Shown here piece by piece: positions 1 through 7,933 of a stretch of DNA of 64,000 nucleotides (position 1 is the stretch's first letter; each line of letters starts with the position of its first letter). This DNA comes from DASUBV01 sp036501025 (GTDB taxonomy: Bacteria; Actinomycetota; Actinomycetes; Streptosporangiales; Streptosporangiaceae), in assembly GCA_036501025.1 (NCBI GenBank), contig DASYBB010000004.1, forward strand, positions 14,161-78,160, given 5' to 3'. Position numbers and translations under genes: made by a program. The notes below the pieces were generated by a model. It was not told the DNA's origin. It saw only the letters and a list, made by a program, of their open reading frames with translations, and did no database searches.

Positions 1-225
1 GCCCGGTCATGCTCGCCCGGGGTCAGGTCGTAGTGCGCGGCCACGGCCGGCTTCCGCGGGGCCGGGAGCACCGGGCCGGGACATGACGCGGGTCAGGCCG
101 AGGCTCACCGCCAGCGCATGCAGCTCGTCGTCGGTGTCGGCCGTCAGCGCGAACCACGGATCGGGCCTGGTGGTATGGCCGAACAGCGCCCCGCCCTGGT
201 CCAGCTTGCGCACGTACACCGTCAT
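1..225 (-). CDS. DUF4031-like small protein, frameshifted and cut by the window edge
   Basis: The ORF opens MTVYVRKLDQGG and contains the family signature LTADTDDELHALAVSLGL. The ATG at 225 sits 7 nt after the denD-like stop and follows a GAGG Shine-Dalgarno, so the two genes are probably one transcript. After about residue 48 the frame turns into Pro/Arg-rich filler and stops at position 7, whereas a neighbouring frame over positions 1-75 reads PRKPAVAAHYDLTPGEHDRA, which looks like the expected DUF4031 C-terminus (the PxKPxxAxHYDLTP-like stretch). A frameshift around 65-90 is therefore likely, and the gene continues beyond base 1. Function of DUF4031 proteins is unknown. Confidence 0.5.
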
Positions 226-232
226 CGCGTCC

Positions 233-1240
233 TCACTCTCCGCCCGGTCCGGTCTCGGCCAGGTGCATCCGGATGATGGTGTCAACGTCGGGGTCCGGGG
301 CGAGGCCGAGCCGGGCCGCCCGGCCGGCCCGGAACCGGGCCGGCCAGCCCGTCACGATCGACGCCACGGCCGGGTCGGGCACCCAGTCGATCAGCGCGCC
401 GGCCTGCGGTCCCGCGACCCGCTCGAGCGCCGCGGCCATCTGCGCCACCGTCACGGTCAGGGCCGGCAGGTTGACGGCCGTCCGGTCGCCCCAGGCCCGG
501 TCGGAAGCGCCGGCGGCGCACAGCAGCCCGCCGACGGCGCGGGCCGGGGAGGCGAGCGCCACCTCGGTCTGCGGGCCGACCGGGCAGGTCGCGTGCTGGC
601 CGGCCAGCGGCTCCCGGATGATGGCCGACAGGAAGCCGGACGCCGCCGCGTTGGGCCGTCCGGGCCGGACGCTGACGGTCATCAGCCGGACCGCTCGCCC
701 GCGCAGGAATCCCTTGCGGGTGTAGTCGGCCAGCAACTGCTCGGCGATGACCTTCTGCGTGCCGTAGCTGGACTGCGGGTTCGGCATCAGCTGGTCGTCC
801 ACCACCGCGGGCAGCGGGTGCTCGCTAGACGCGCCGAAGACGGCCAGGGAGCTCGCGAACACGACGACCGGGCTGGTCCCCGCGGCGCGGCACGACGCGA
901 GCAGCCCCTCGGTGGCGCGCAGGTTGGCCCGGATGCCCAGGTCGAAGTCGGCCTCGCACTCCGCGCTGACCGCCGCGGCGAGGTGGAAGACGACGTCGGC
1001 CGCGGCGAGCGCATCGCGTCCCGCCCCGGCGGCGAACAGCTCGCCGAGGTCGCCGTTCAGCACCGTGACCCGCTCGTCGCCGGCCAGGTCGGGCGGGGCG
1101 GGCACGCGGTCGGCGAGCGTCACGCCGGACACCGGCTGCGGCGAGCTGCCCGCGACCGGCATCGGGCCGGCCGACAGCAGGTGCCGGGCCAGGCGCGCAC
1201 CCAGGAAACCGGAGCCGCCGGTGACCAGCACGTTCGCCAC
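233..1240 (-). CDS. denD: D-erythronate dehydrogenase-like NAD-dependent epimerase/dehydratase (DenD family)
   Basis: A 335-residue extended SDR. The GTG start at 1240 follows a GGAG site and opens VANVLVTGGSGFLGARL, the Rossmann GxxGxxG motif. The catalytic region reads VFASSLAVFG and, further on, SSYGTQKVIAEQLLADY (YxxxK), followed by RLMTVSVRPGRPNAAASGF and IIREPLAGQ, which are characteristic of the DenD group known to oxidise D-erythronate to 2-oxo-tetronate in four-carbon acid sugar catabolism. A DUF1537 acid-sugar kinase lies 0.7 kb away, which supports that assignment, although no decarboxylase or isomerase of the pathway is visible here. The longer upstream reading frame lacks homology and was not used. 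Symbol given by family resemblance only. Confidence 0.8.
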   Translation of the reverse strand: MANVLVTGGSGFLGARLARHLLSAGPMPVAGSSPQPVSGVTLADRVPAPPDLAGDERVTVLNGDLGELFAAGAGRDALAAADVVFHLAAAVSAECEADFDLGIRANLRATEGLLASCRAAGTSPVVVFASSLAVFGASSEHPLPAVVDDQLMPNPQSSYGTQKVIAEQLLADYTRKGFLRGRAVRLMTVSVRPGRPNAAASGFLSAIIREPLAGQHATCPVGPQTEVALASPARAVGGLLCAAGASDRAWGDRTAVNLPALTVTVAQMAAALERVAGPQAGALIDWVPDPAVASIVTGWPARFRAGRAARLGLAPDPDVDTIIRMHLAETGPGGE

Positions 1241-1481
1241 GAAATCTCCAGCCTGCCGACCGACGCGATGCGGACAACTGTGATCGTATGTCCGCAGAGC
1301 CTCGCCAGGCCGGTACCGGGCGGCGCGGCAAGCTCGAAATTCCGGCCCGGGCCAGCGCCTCCGCCGGCGCTGACGGGCTCGGCGCCCGGGAAGATCCTGA
1401 CGCGGTGTCGGATCAGCCCGGCGCCGTTCGTGGGGAAGGTGGAGGGTGTCCGCAGGGGGCTGCCCCGGCAAAGGAGGAGAC

Positions 1482-1847
1482 ATGACCGAGTACCTCATCG
1501 CCTTCAATGACGAGTGGGTGCCTGACCACACGATCGAGGAGCTGCGCGGGAAGGCCAGGGCGGCCCGGGCGGTGACGGACGAGATGAAGGCCGCGGGGGT
1601 GTTCGTCTTCACCGGCGGCCTGGACCCTGATGCCCCGGTGTTCAGCGTCGACGCGTCGAGCGGCACGCCGGTGTTCAGCGACGGCCCGTTCGTCGAGTCC
1701 AAGGAGTACCTCGGCGGCTTCGCCGTCGTCGATGTGGCCGACGAGACGGCGGCGCGGGTGTGGGCCGGGAAGATCGCGGTGGCCTGCGGCTGGCCGCAGG
1801 AGGTGCGGCGCTTCCAGGCCCGCGGGAAGTTCTCGGACGCTCCTTAG
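1482..1847 (+). CDS. YciI-family (YCII-related, DGPF-type) protein
   Basis: A 121-residue protein starting at ATG 1482 behind a near-perfect AAGGAGGAG (1471-1479). It carries the YCII hallmarks: the opening MTEYLIAFNDEW strand, then FSDGPFVESKEYLGGFAVV with the DGPF motif, and a VWAGKIAVACGWPQEVRRF tail. These are ferredoxin-like-fold cytosolic proteins; many DGPF members sit beside ECF sigma factors, but none is present here. It lies between a denD-like gene on the other strand and a co-directional DUF1537 kinase 126 bp downstream. Substrate unknown. Confidence 0.85.
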   Translation: MTEYLIAFNDEWVPDHTIEELRGKARAARAVTDEMKAAGVFVFTGGLDPDAPVFSVDASSGTPVFSDGPFVESKEYLGGFAVVDVADETAARVWAGKIAVACGWPQEVRRFQARGKFSDAP

Positions 1848-1972
1848 CGGAGCCGGCCGCACGATCTCAGCCCGGCGGTGTCCTGGTGCATGTGCCCTGC
1901 TCACCGGCCACAAGTTGAGTATCGTGCCCGTATGTCCGGTCGCCGGCCGCTGGCCTGAGGGAGCGGATCTGC

Positions 1973-3427
1973 TTGCCGCCAGGACCCGTGCCCGCCGCTT
2001 CGGAGGTCTTCGCCGGGCTGCCGCCGCCCCGCCGGGACGGCGCGGAACTGCGGGCGGAGATCCGCGCGATGCGCGCCGCCGACGGCATCCTGCTGGGCGT
2101 GCTCGACGATGACCCGACCGGCTCGCAGGCCGTGCACGGCGTCCAGGTCGTCACGGTCCTGGCCGAGAGCGCCTGCGCGGCCGCGCTGGCCGGGCCGTCC
2201 GCGGCCTGCTTCGTCCTGACCAACACGCGCAGCCTGGACGAGCGCGCCGCGGCCGGCCGGACGGCGCGGGCCGCGCGGGCCCTGCTCGCCGCCGCCCGCG
2301 CCCGCGGCAGAAGGATTCAGCTGGTCAGCCGCAGCGACTCCACGCTGCGCGGTCACGTGATGGCCGAGGTGGCGGCGCTCCGGGCCGTCCGCGGCGCGGA
2401 CCGCGGCGGCGGCTTCGACGCGGTCCTGCTGGTCCCGGCGTTTCTCGAGGCCGGGCGGCTGACCGCCGGGGACATCCACTGGGCGCGGGCCGGCGGCGGG
2501 CTCGTCCCCGTCGGCCAGACCGAGTTCGCGCGCGATCGCGCGTTCGGCTACGCGTCGTCGGACCTGAAGGACTTCATCGCCGAGAAATCCGGGGGCGCGA
2601 TCCGCCGCGGCGCCGTCGCCAGCATCACCCTGGCCGACATCAGGACCGGCGGGCCGACCCGCGTCCGCGACCTGCTGGCCGGCCTGCGCGACGGCACCTG
2701 GGTCGTCGTCAACGCGGCCGAGTACTCGGACCTGGAGGCGGTGGCCTGCGGCGCGGCCCTGGCCGAGCGCGCGGGCCAGCGGCTGGCCTTCCGCACCGGG
2801 CCGTCCTTCGTGCGGGCCATGACCGGGGAAGAGCCGGCCGAGCCGCTGCGCGGTCCGCGGCTGTGGCCCGGCGGCCGGCGGCCGGGGCACGGCCTGGTCG
2901 TGGTCGGATCGCACGTCGGCCAGACCAGCCGCCAGCTCGCGGTGCTGCGCGACCGCGCGGACGTCACCGCCGTCGAGCTGAGCGTGCCCGCCATCCTCGG
3001 CGGCGCAACCGACGCGGCGGCCGCGGCGGCGCGCGAGGTCACGGCCGCGCTGCGCCGGTCCGACGTCCTGCTGTACACCAGCCGCGCGGTGGCCGCGGGC
3101 GGCAGTCCCGCGGCCAGCCTGGCCATCGCGCGCACGGTATCGGAGGCCGTCGCCCGGACCGTCCGGCTGGCGCTGGCCACCCGGCCGGCCTGGATCCTGG
3201 CCAAGGGCGGCATCACTGCGCACGACGTGGCGCGGCAGGGACTGGGCCTGCGCCGTGCCGAGGTCGCGGGCCAGCTGTTCCCCGGGCTGATCTCGGTGCT
3301 GCGCCCGGTCGATGCCCGGCCGGCGGCGATCGGCATGCCCTACATCGTGTTCGCCGGCAACGTCGGTGACGACGCGACGCTGGCGCAGGTCGTGGCCATC
3401 CTCAACGAGCCGCCCGGCGCACCGTGA
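1973..3427 (+). CDS. Four-carbon acid sugar kinase (DUF1537 family)
   Basis: A 484-residue protein with the N-terminal substrate-domain signature LLGVLDDDPTGSQAVHG, then SRSDSTLRGHV, and the C-terminal nucleotide-binding part with VVGSHVGQTSRQL, WILAKGGITAHDVA and PYIVFAGNVGDD. Proteins of this family phosphorylate 3- or 4-carbon-acid sugars (erythronate, threonate or the 2-oxo acids). The TTG at 1973 is chosen because GAGGGAGCGG lies 7-8 nt upstream; a GTG at 1988 is the alternative. With the nearby DenD-like dehydrogenase this suggests tetronate catabolism. The gene ends inside a stem-loop shared with the convergent ATPase gene. Confidence 0.88.
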   Translation: MPPGPVPAASEVFAGLPPPRRDGAELRAEIRAMRAADGILLGVLDDDPTGSQAVHGVQVVTVLAESACAAALAGPSAACFVLTNTRSLDERAAAGRTARAARALLAAARARGRRIQLVSRSDSTLRGHVMAEVAALRAVRGADRGGGFDAVLLVPAFLEAGRLTAGDIHWARAGGGLVPVGQTEFARDRAFGYASSDLKDFIAEKSGGAIRRGAVASITLADIRTGGPTRVRDLLAGLRDGTWVVVNAAEYSDLEAVACGAALAERAGQRLAFRTGPSFVRAMTGEEPAEPLRGPRLWPGGRRPGHGLVVVGSHVGQTSRQLAVLRDRADVTAVELSVPAILGGATDAAAAAAREVTAALRRSDVLLYTSRAVAAGGSPAASLAIARTVSEAVARTVRLALATRPAWILAKGGITAHDVARQGLGLRRAEVAGQLFPGLISVLRPVDARPAAIGMPYIVFAGNVGDDATLAQVVAILNEPPGAP

Positions 3428-3469
3428 CCCGCCCGGCGCTGAAAGCGCCCGTCCCCGGCCGGGTCACGG
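3422..3469. terminator. Bidirectional stem-loop between convergent genes
   Basis: The arms CCGTGACCCGCCCGG (3422-3436) and CCGGCCGGGTCACGG (3455-3469) pair with one mismatch, and an inner GGCGCT-GAA-AGCGCC hairpin (3435-3449) competes with the outer stem. It includes the kinase stop codon and ends just before the stop of the opposing ATPase gene. There is no T-tract, as is common in GC-rich actinomycetes. Confidence 0.65.
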
Positions 3470-3470
3470 G

Positions 3471-4118
3471 TCACAGGTTCTCCAGCCCGTGCAGGACGCG
3501 GGCCAGCAGGTGCCGGTCCGTGACCGTGACGCGCAGGGCGCGGCCGGGGCGGTCGCGGCCGGGAACCCGCCGCGGCAGGACCTGGCCGGGCGCCCCGAAC
3601 ATGGCCCAGACGACCTTGCCGGCGTGGTCCGGCGTCGTGCAGCCCCACTGGTCGCTGAGTTCCCCGACGACGCGCAGGCCGCGGCCGGACTCGCCGTCGA
3701 GGCTGGGCGCCGGCAGCTGCGGAACGACCCGGCTGGGGTCCGCGACCGCGCACAGCACGCCGGTGCCGGGCGCGGGCTGCAGCAGCCCGACCCGCACGGG
3801 CCGCCCCGGCCGGGGCGGCGTGTGCTGCAGCGCGTTGGTCAGCAGCTCGGACACCACCAGCGTGATGTCGTCGGACCGGCCGGCCGCGTCCCAGCGCTGC
3901 AGCGTGCAGCGGGTGAAGCTGCGGATCGCGCCCACCGCCGCCGGGTCCGGGCCCGCGGTCCGCACCGCGACCCGCGGCTGGCCGCCCGCGCCGGGGCGCC
4001 CGGTCCCGGCCGCGCCGGGCTGGACGGCGCCGGATCCGGCCGCCGCCATCTCAGCCGCCAGGGCCAGCCACGGCCAGCCGGTGGCGCCAGCCGCCGTCTC
4101 CCGGGCCTCAGCGGGCAT
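3471..4118 (-). CDS. ATP-binding protein, anti-sigma regulatory factor type (HATPase_c_2)
   Basis: 215 residues. Residues ~60-170 form a GHKL ATPase fold of the RsbW/SpoIIAB type: the N box VVSELLTNALQHTP, the G1 box CAVADPS and the G2-like ESGRGLRVVGELSDQWG. The N-terminal 50 residues are Ala/Gly/Pro-rich and disordered-looking. No histidine-kinase phosphoacceptor domain is present. Such stand-alone ATPases, found beside XRE-DUF5753 regulators in Streptomyces and relatives, are thought to act as serine kinases on anti-anti-sigma proteins or as signalling partners. The divergent gene is exactly such a regulator. Start taken as the ATG at 4118; the N-terminus is uncertain. Confidence 0.8.
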   Translation of the reverse strand: MPAEARETAAGATGWPWLALAAEMAAAGSGAVQPGAAGTGRPGAGGQPRVAVRTAGPDPAAVGAIRSFTRCTLQRWDAAGRSDDITLVVSELLTNALQHTPPRPGRPVRVGLLQPAPGTGVLCAVADPSRVVPQLPAPSLDGESGRGLRVVGELSDQWGCTTPDHAGKVVWAMFGAPGQVLPRRVPGRDRPGRALRVTVTDRHLLARVLHGLENL

Positions 4119-4278
4119 CGTCCGGAACGCCCGCGCCGGGCGGCGGCTGCGGGCCGGAGCTAGCCGGCCGGGGCGGTGCTAACACGCGCGCGCTCATCGT
4201 CAGTCACTACCTGCTCACAGTGGGAAGCAGAGGCCAGACGACATCCTGTCCCATATCCGTCCATTACCGCAACGTCCT

Positions 4279-4320
4279 ATGCATGAATGGATGCAATACA
4301 TTATGCAACGGCTGATGCAC
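4279..4320. repeat. Array of ATGCA motifs at exact 12-bp intervals
   Basis: ATGCAT (4279), ATGCAA (4291), ATGCAA (4303) and ATGCAC (4315) start exactly 12 bp apart, with a weaker in-phase CCGCAA at 4267. The array lies in the 320-bp divergent space between the ATPase gene (start 4118) and the XRE regulator gene (start 4439) and is distinctly less GC-rich than its surroundings. The rest of this intergenic stretch (4119-4266 and 4321-4425) shows no further clear feature. Likely a binding array for a regulator, possibly the XRE protein itself. Confidence 0.7.
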
Positions 4321-4438
4321 GTGCAGCAGCCTTCTCAGCACGGGCGGCGCCGCCCGGGGCGGACACCAGGAGCGGGCGCGGCGGCCCGGCCGGCCGTCGG
4401 CGAAATGGTAGGGTCTGGGCCGTTAAGAGGAGCGGACA

Positions 4439-5437
4439 GTGAACGCAGCGGCGGACGGAAGCCGGCCCGCGGACGCCAGCCGGCCCGCGGACGGGAGCCG
4501 CCTGCAGGACGCGAGCCGGCCGGCCGACGCGAGCCGCCCGGCGGGCGGCGGGCGGCCCGACGTCGCGATCGTGCGGATCCGGCTGGGAGCGCAGCTGCGG
4601 CGCCTCCGGGAGGCCGCGGCCGTCTCGCCCAAGGACGCGGCCTGGCAGATCCGCGCGTCGCCCTCCAAGATCAGCCGGATGGAGAACGGGCGCATCGGGT
4701 TCAAGGAGCGGGACATCCTGGACCTGCTCGCGCTGTACGGCGTCACCGACCCGGACCTGATCGAGGGGACGCTGCAGCTCGCCGCGAAGGCCAACGCCCA
4801 GCCCTGGTGGGCGAAGTACGGCGACGTCATCCCCGGCTGGTTCGAGCCCTATCTCGGCCTGGAAGCCGCCGCGCAGCGGATCCGCACCTACGACCTGCAG
4901 TTCGTGCACGGCCTGTTCCAGACACCGGACTACGCCCGGGCCATCATCACCATCGGGTTAAGGCAGGCCAGCACCCGCGAGATAGACCGGCACGTCGCCG
5001 TCCGGATGCGGCGGCAGGGGCTGCTGGCCGGCCCGGACGCCCCGCGGGTCTGGTCCATCCTCGACGAGGCCGCGCTGCGCCGGCCGGTCGGCGGCCCGGC
5101 CGTGATGCGGGGGCAGCTGCTCCGGCTGGCTGAGGCGGCGGAGCTGCCCAACGTGACGCTGCAGGTCCTGCCGTTCAGCATCGGCGAGCACGACGGCGCC
5201 GGCGGCTCCTTCACCGTGCTGCGCTTCGCCGAGCCGGAGATCCCCGACGTCGTGTACATCGAGCAGCTCACCGCCGCCCAGTACCTGGACCGGCGCAACC
5301 ACGCCGACCAGTACCTGGACATCCTCAACCGGCTCAGCGCCATGGCGCTCAGCCCCGAGCGCACCGTCGCCTTCCTCGCCGGCCTGGCCGGCGACCTGGC
5401 CCACCACGCCCCCCGCAGGGAAGGACCCGAGCATTGA
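4439..5437 (+). CDS. XRE-family helix-turn-helix regulator with DUF5753 domain
   Basis: 332 residues, GTG start at 4439 after AGAGGAGCGG. Residues ~45-100 are the XRE helix-turn-helix (IRLGAQLRRLREAAAVSPKD, then SPSKISRMENGRIGFKERDI). Residues ~110-290 match DUF5753 (WWAKYGDVIPGWFEPYLGLE; IRTYDLQFVHGLFQTPDYAR; VTLQVLPFSIGEHDG). The first 36 residues are an unusual tandem repeat of a Ser-Arg-Pro hexapeptide. The stop overlaps the TTG start of the downstream methyltransferase, so they are translationally coupled. These regulators are typical of actinomycete development and antibiotic control circuits and often work with the neighbouring anti-sigma-type ATPase. Confidence 0.9.
   Translation: MNAAADGSRPADASRPADGSRLQDASRPADASRPAGGGRPDVAIVRIRLGAQLRRLREAAAVSPKDAAWQIRASPSKISRMENGRIGFKERDILDLLALYGVTDPDLIEGTLQLAAKANAQPWWAKYGDVIPGWFEPYLGLEAAAQRIRTYDLQFVHGLFQTPDYARAIITIGLRQASTREIDRHVAVRMRRQGLLAGPDAPRVWSILDEAALRRPVGGPAVMRGQLLRLAEAAELPNVTLQVLPFSIGEHDGAGGSFTVLRFAEPEIPDVVYIEQLTAAQYLDRRNHADQYLDILNRLSAMALSPERTVAFLAGLAGDLAHHAPRREGPEH
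4457..4546 (+). repeat. Five tandem 18-bp coding repeats (SRPAD hexapeptide)
   Basis: Codons 7-36 of the XRE regulator read GSRPAD-ASRPAD-GSRLQD-ASRPAD-ASRPAG, that is five 18-bp units with silent and conservative changes. The repeats add a flexible, charged tail before the DNA-binding domain. Confidence 0.85.
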
Positions 5438-6273
5438 CCAGTCACGCCCCGGCCGGCGAGCCCCCGAGCGACCCGCCCCCGGCCCGGAACGAGCCCCCGT
5501 CCTTCGACATCAGCCGCGCGCACCCGGCCCGGATCTACGACTACTGGCTCGGCGGCCGGGACAACTACGAGGCCGACCGCGTCGCCGCCGAGCTCGCCAT
5601 CCAGGCCGACCCCGCCATCGTGCCCGGCGTCCGCGCGAACCGGGCGTTCCTGCGCCGCGCCGTCCAGTACCTGGCCGGCGAGGCCGGCATCCGCCAGTTC
5701 CTGGACATCGGCACCGGGCTGCCCACCGCCGACAACACCCACGAGGTCGCCCAGGCCATCGCGCCCGCGGCCCGGATCGTCTACGTGGACAGCGATCCCA
5801 TCGTCCTGGCGCACGCCCGCGCCCTGCTCGACAGCACCCCGCCGGGCGCGACCGCGTACATCCAGGCCGACGCCCGCGATCCCGACGCGATCCTCCGCGA
5901 GGCGGCCCGGACCCTCGACTTCAGCCAGCCCGTCGCGGTCATGCTGCTCATGATCATGCAGTACATCCCGGACGCCGACGGCCCCGGCCAGATCGTCTCG
6001 CGCCTGGCCGACGCCGTCCCGTCGGGCAGCTACCTGGCCCTGTCCACCGTCACCCGCGACATCGTCGTCGACCGGATCACGGAGGGCGCGGCTCGGCTCA
6101 ACCAGCGGATGGGCTCGGCCAGCATCAGCCTGCGCACGCGCGCGGAGATCGCCGGCTTCTTCGACGGCCTGGACCTCGTCGAGCCCGGCCTCGTGCACCT
6201 CCCCGAGTGGCGCGCCGATGCCGCCCCCGGAACCTGGATGCCGGCCTATGCCGGAGTCGCCCGGAAGCCGTGA
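5434..6273 (+). CDS. SAM-dependent methyltransferase, DUF574 (Methyltransf_19) family
   Basis: 279 residues. The family opening SRAHPARIYDYWLGGRDNYE is present, followed by the SAM-binding motif FLDIGTGLPTADNTHEVAQ, YVDSDPIVLAHARALL (acidic motif II) and MLLMIMQYIPD. Starts at TTG 5434 inside the stop codon of the XRE gene (TTGA overlap), so the regulator and enzyme are one transcript. DUF574 proteins occur in multiple copies in Streptomyces-type genomes; their substrates are unknown. A leading ~25-residue Pro-rich tail precedes the domain. Confidence 0.92.
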   Translation: MTSHAPAGEPPSDPPPARNEPPSFDISRAHPARIYDYWLGGRDNYEADRVAAELAIQADPAIVPGVRANRAFLRRAVQYLAGEAGIRQFLDIGTGLPTADNTHEVAQAIAPAARIVYVDSDPIVLAHARALLDSTPPGATAYIQADARDPDAILREAARTLDFSQPVAVMLLMIMQYIPDADGPGQIVSRLADAVPSGSYLALSTVTRDIVVDRITEGAARLNQRMGSASISLRTRAEIAGFFDGLDLVEPGLVHLPEWRADAAPGTWMPAYAGVARKP

Positions 6274-6360
6274 CGCGGGGCGCGCCGGGACGACACGCCC
6301 AGCAAGCGCGACCGGGCACGAAACGGGCTTCGGCGCCCGCGGCGCTGGCCAGCGGCTAGC

Positions 6361-6591
6361 GTGCCGCCCGTGCCCTCCACCCCGCCCGCGGCGCGCCGCG
6401 GCGTCCCGCTGCTCCTGGCCGCGGCCGCGGGCCTGGTGACGGCACTGTCCGGGTGTCACTCCGACCAGAACGTGTCCCGCGCCTACGAATGCTCGAAGGG
6501 CAAGGAGTACCAGGAGTCCAGCTCCTGCCCCTCTGGCCACACCAGCCACGCTCCGGGCGTGGCCAGGGTCCAGGCCAGTCCGCCCGGCTAG
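6361..6591 (+). CDS. Small putative lipoprotein
   Basis: 76 residues beginning at GTG 6361. The N-terminus has two arginines, a hydrophobic stretch (VPLLLAAAAGLVTAL) and a lipobox LSGC, followed by a short polar mature part with three further Cys/Ser-rich positions (AYECSKGKEY, SSSCPSGH). This is the architecture of a lipid-anchored exported peptide. No strong ribosome site is visible, and a GTG at 6370 is possible. Its stop codon overlaps the stop of the convergent GyrI-like gene through CTAG. No family recognised. Confidence 0.5.
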   Translation: MPPVPSTPPAARRGVPLLLAAAAGLVTALSGCHSDQNVSRAYECSKGKEYQESSSCPSGHTSHAPGVARVQASPPG

Positions 6592-7085
6592 GCGCCGTCG
6601 CTGATCAGGTACGCGATCTCGACCTGCCACCGGGCCGGGTCCGGCTCCTCCCTCGGGTCGGTGGGGTAGAACTCGAGCCGGCCCCGGAACCGCCGCCCGC
6701 CGTTGCTGCTCTCCAGGGCAATGCCCTGCTGCCGGGCCCAGTCCTGGAGCGCCGCGTTCGCGGCGATCAGCCCGTCGTAGGGGCCGGTGTGCACCAGGGT
6801 GACATAGCGGCCGCCGGGCAGCTCGCCGGCCTGAACGCGGCCGCCGCCGGCCAGGGCCGCGGCGACCGGGGCGCCGATCTCGATCTCCAGCTCGCCGTCC
6901 ATGTCGATGACGTCGTACCGGATGAACGGCGGCCCCGACGGGGTGATGCCGCGGGCGCCGAGCCAGCCGAGGATCTCGGGGAAGCCGGCGTCGGCCGCCT
7001 GCGGGAAGGTCGCCATCGTCACGGTGAACGGGACACCGACATACGGCTGCGGCGCGCGCCGGGTCACCTGCGGCTGCTCGGGCAC
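6588..7085 (-). CDS. GyrI-like small-molecule-binding domain protein
   Basis: 165 residues, GTG start at 7085 behind CAGGAGGT. The sequence has the AraC-effector/GyrI fold features: PFTVTMATFPQAADAGFPEI, IRYDVIDMDGELEIEIGAPV, GRYVTLVHTGPYDGL and the closing RLEFYPTDPREEPDPARW with a conserved acidic ligand-site pattern. Stand-alone members of this family bind, and some hydrolyse, small hydrophobic ligands. The adjacent TetR gene on the same strand is separated by 150 bp and is probably independent. Confidence 0.85.
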   Translation of the reverse strand: MPEQPQVTRRAPQPYVGVPFTVTMATFPQAADAGFPEILGWLGARGITPSGPPFIRYDVIDMDGELEIEIGAPVAAALAGGGRVQAGELPGGRYVTLVHTGPYDGLIAANAALQDWARQQGIALESSNGGRRFRGRLEFYPTDPREEPDPARWQVEIAYLISDGA

Positions 7086-7236
7086 GGGCGGGACCTCCTG
7101 AGTACGACCAACTCGGCGGGACGAACGGGGCCTGACCGGGTGGACGACCGGGCACCGCGGAACTCATCGCCGGGCACGCCATCGTTGCGCGGATCCTGAC
7201 CCGATGGCGGCGTACCCGGCCCGGGGAGCCTGCGGG

Positions 7237-7830
7237 TCAGCTGAGCGGGCCGAGCAGGCGGTCCAGGAAGCCGGCGAACGCGCGCTCGCCGGACGGCAGC
7301 GCCGCGGCCGGGTCGTCCGCGCGCGCGATCATCAGGGACACCTCGTTGGCGGCGGCCAGCACGATGTGCGCGAAGGTGTCCACGTCGTGCCGCTCGACGC
7401 GGCCGGTATCGGCGGCGTAGGCCAGCGCGGCCCGGATGAAGCCCAGGGTGCTCTGCTCGTCGAGCTCCCGCCAGCGCTCCCAGCCCAGCACGGCGGGCGC
7501 GTCGATCAGCATGATCTGCTGGACGACCGGGTCGACGGCCAGCCGGATCCACCCGAGGCAGCCGAGCCGCAGCGCGGCGACCGGGTCCAGGGCGGCGTTC
7601 ATCGCCTCCAGCACGGGCTGGGCGGCCCGGCGCCCGATCTCCTCCATGACCGCCAGGAACAGCGCCTCCTTGCCGGGGAAGTGATGGTAGAGCGAGCCCC
7701 GGCTCACTCCCGAGTCGGCCAGCACGGCCTCGATCGAGGTGCCGTCATAGCCGTGCGCCGCGAACAGCCGGGTCGCGACGTCGATCAGCTGCGCCCGGGT
7801 GACCTGGCCCCGCTCGACGTTCTTGTTCAT
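7237..7830 (-). CDS. TetR/AcrR-family transcriptional regulator
   Basis: 197 residues with an N-terminal TetR helix-turn-helix (LIDVATRLFAAHGYDGTSIE, then VSRGSLYHHFPGKEALF) and an alpha-helical ligand domain containing VQQIMLIDAPAVLGWERWRE. The ATG at 7830 follows CAGGAGGC. It diverges from an alpha/beta hydrolase gene, and the intergenic space holds a 15-bp perfect inverted repeat overlapping the hydrolase promoter, so it most likely represses both itself and that gene. Confidence 0.92.
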   Translation of the reverse strand: MNKNVERGQVTRAQLIDVATRLFAAHGYDGTSIEAVLADSGVSRGSLYHHFPGKEALFLAVMEEIGRRAAQPVLEAMNAALDPVAALRLGCLGWIRLAVDPVVQQIMLIDAPAVLGWERWRELDEQSTLGFIRAALAYAADTGRVERHDVDTFAHIVLAAANEVSLMIARADDPAAALPSGERAFAGFLDRLLGPLS

Positions 7831-7840
7831 CTGCCTCCTG

Positions 7841-7888
7841 TTGACAGACCGACTGACGGTTTGTAAAGGTTAGACCGTCAGTCGGTCT
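7841..7888 (+). promoter_or_regulatory. Promoter overlapped by TetR-type operator pair
   Basis: TTGACA (7841-7846) and TAAAGG (7864-7869), 17 bp apart, form a promoter for the hydrolase gene. The arms AGACCGACTGACGGT (7846-7860) and ACCGTCAGTCGGTCT (7874-7888) are perfect inverted copies 13 bp apart, and each arm is itself a small ACCG-N5-CGGT palindrome, giving two operator copies that would block the -35 and -10 regions. Confidence 0.75.
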
Positions 7889-7933
7889 TCGGGGAAACTG
7901 TACCCCGGCCGCCACTCACGAGGGGAGAAACCG

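Noticed and set aside
83..1510. Very long antisense ORFs opposite nearly every gene (for example 83-1510, 4930-7182, 10932-14015, 59876-62434).
   Set aside because: They are rich in Arg/Ala/Gly/Pro, lack family motifs and mirror the real genes; at this GC content stop codons are rare on all frames.
4279..4320. ATGCA iterons as a plasmid or phage replication origin.
   Set aside because: No replication initiator gene is nearby and the array sits precisely in a divergent regulatory-gene promoter.
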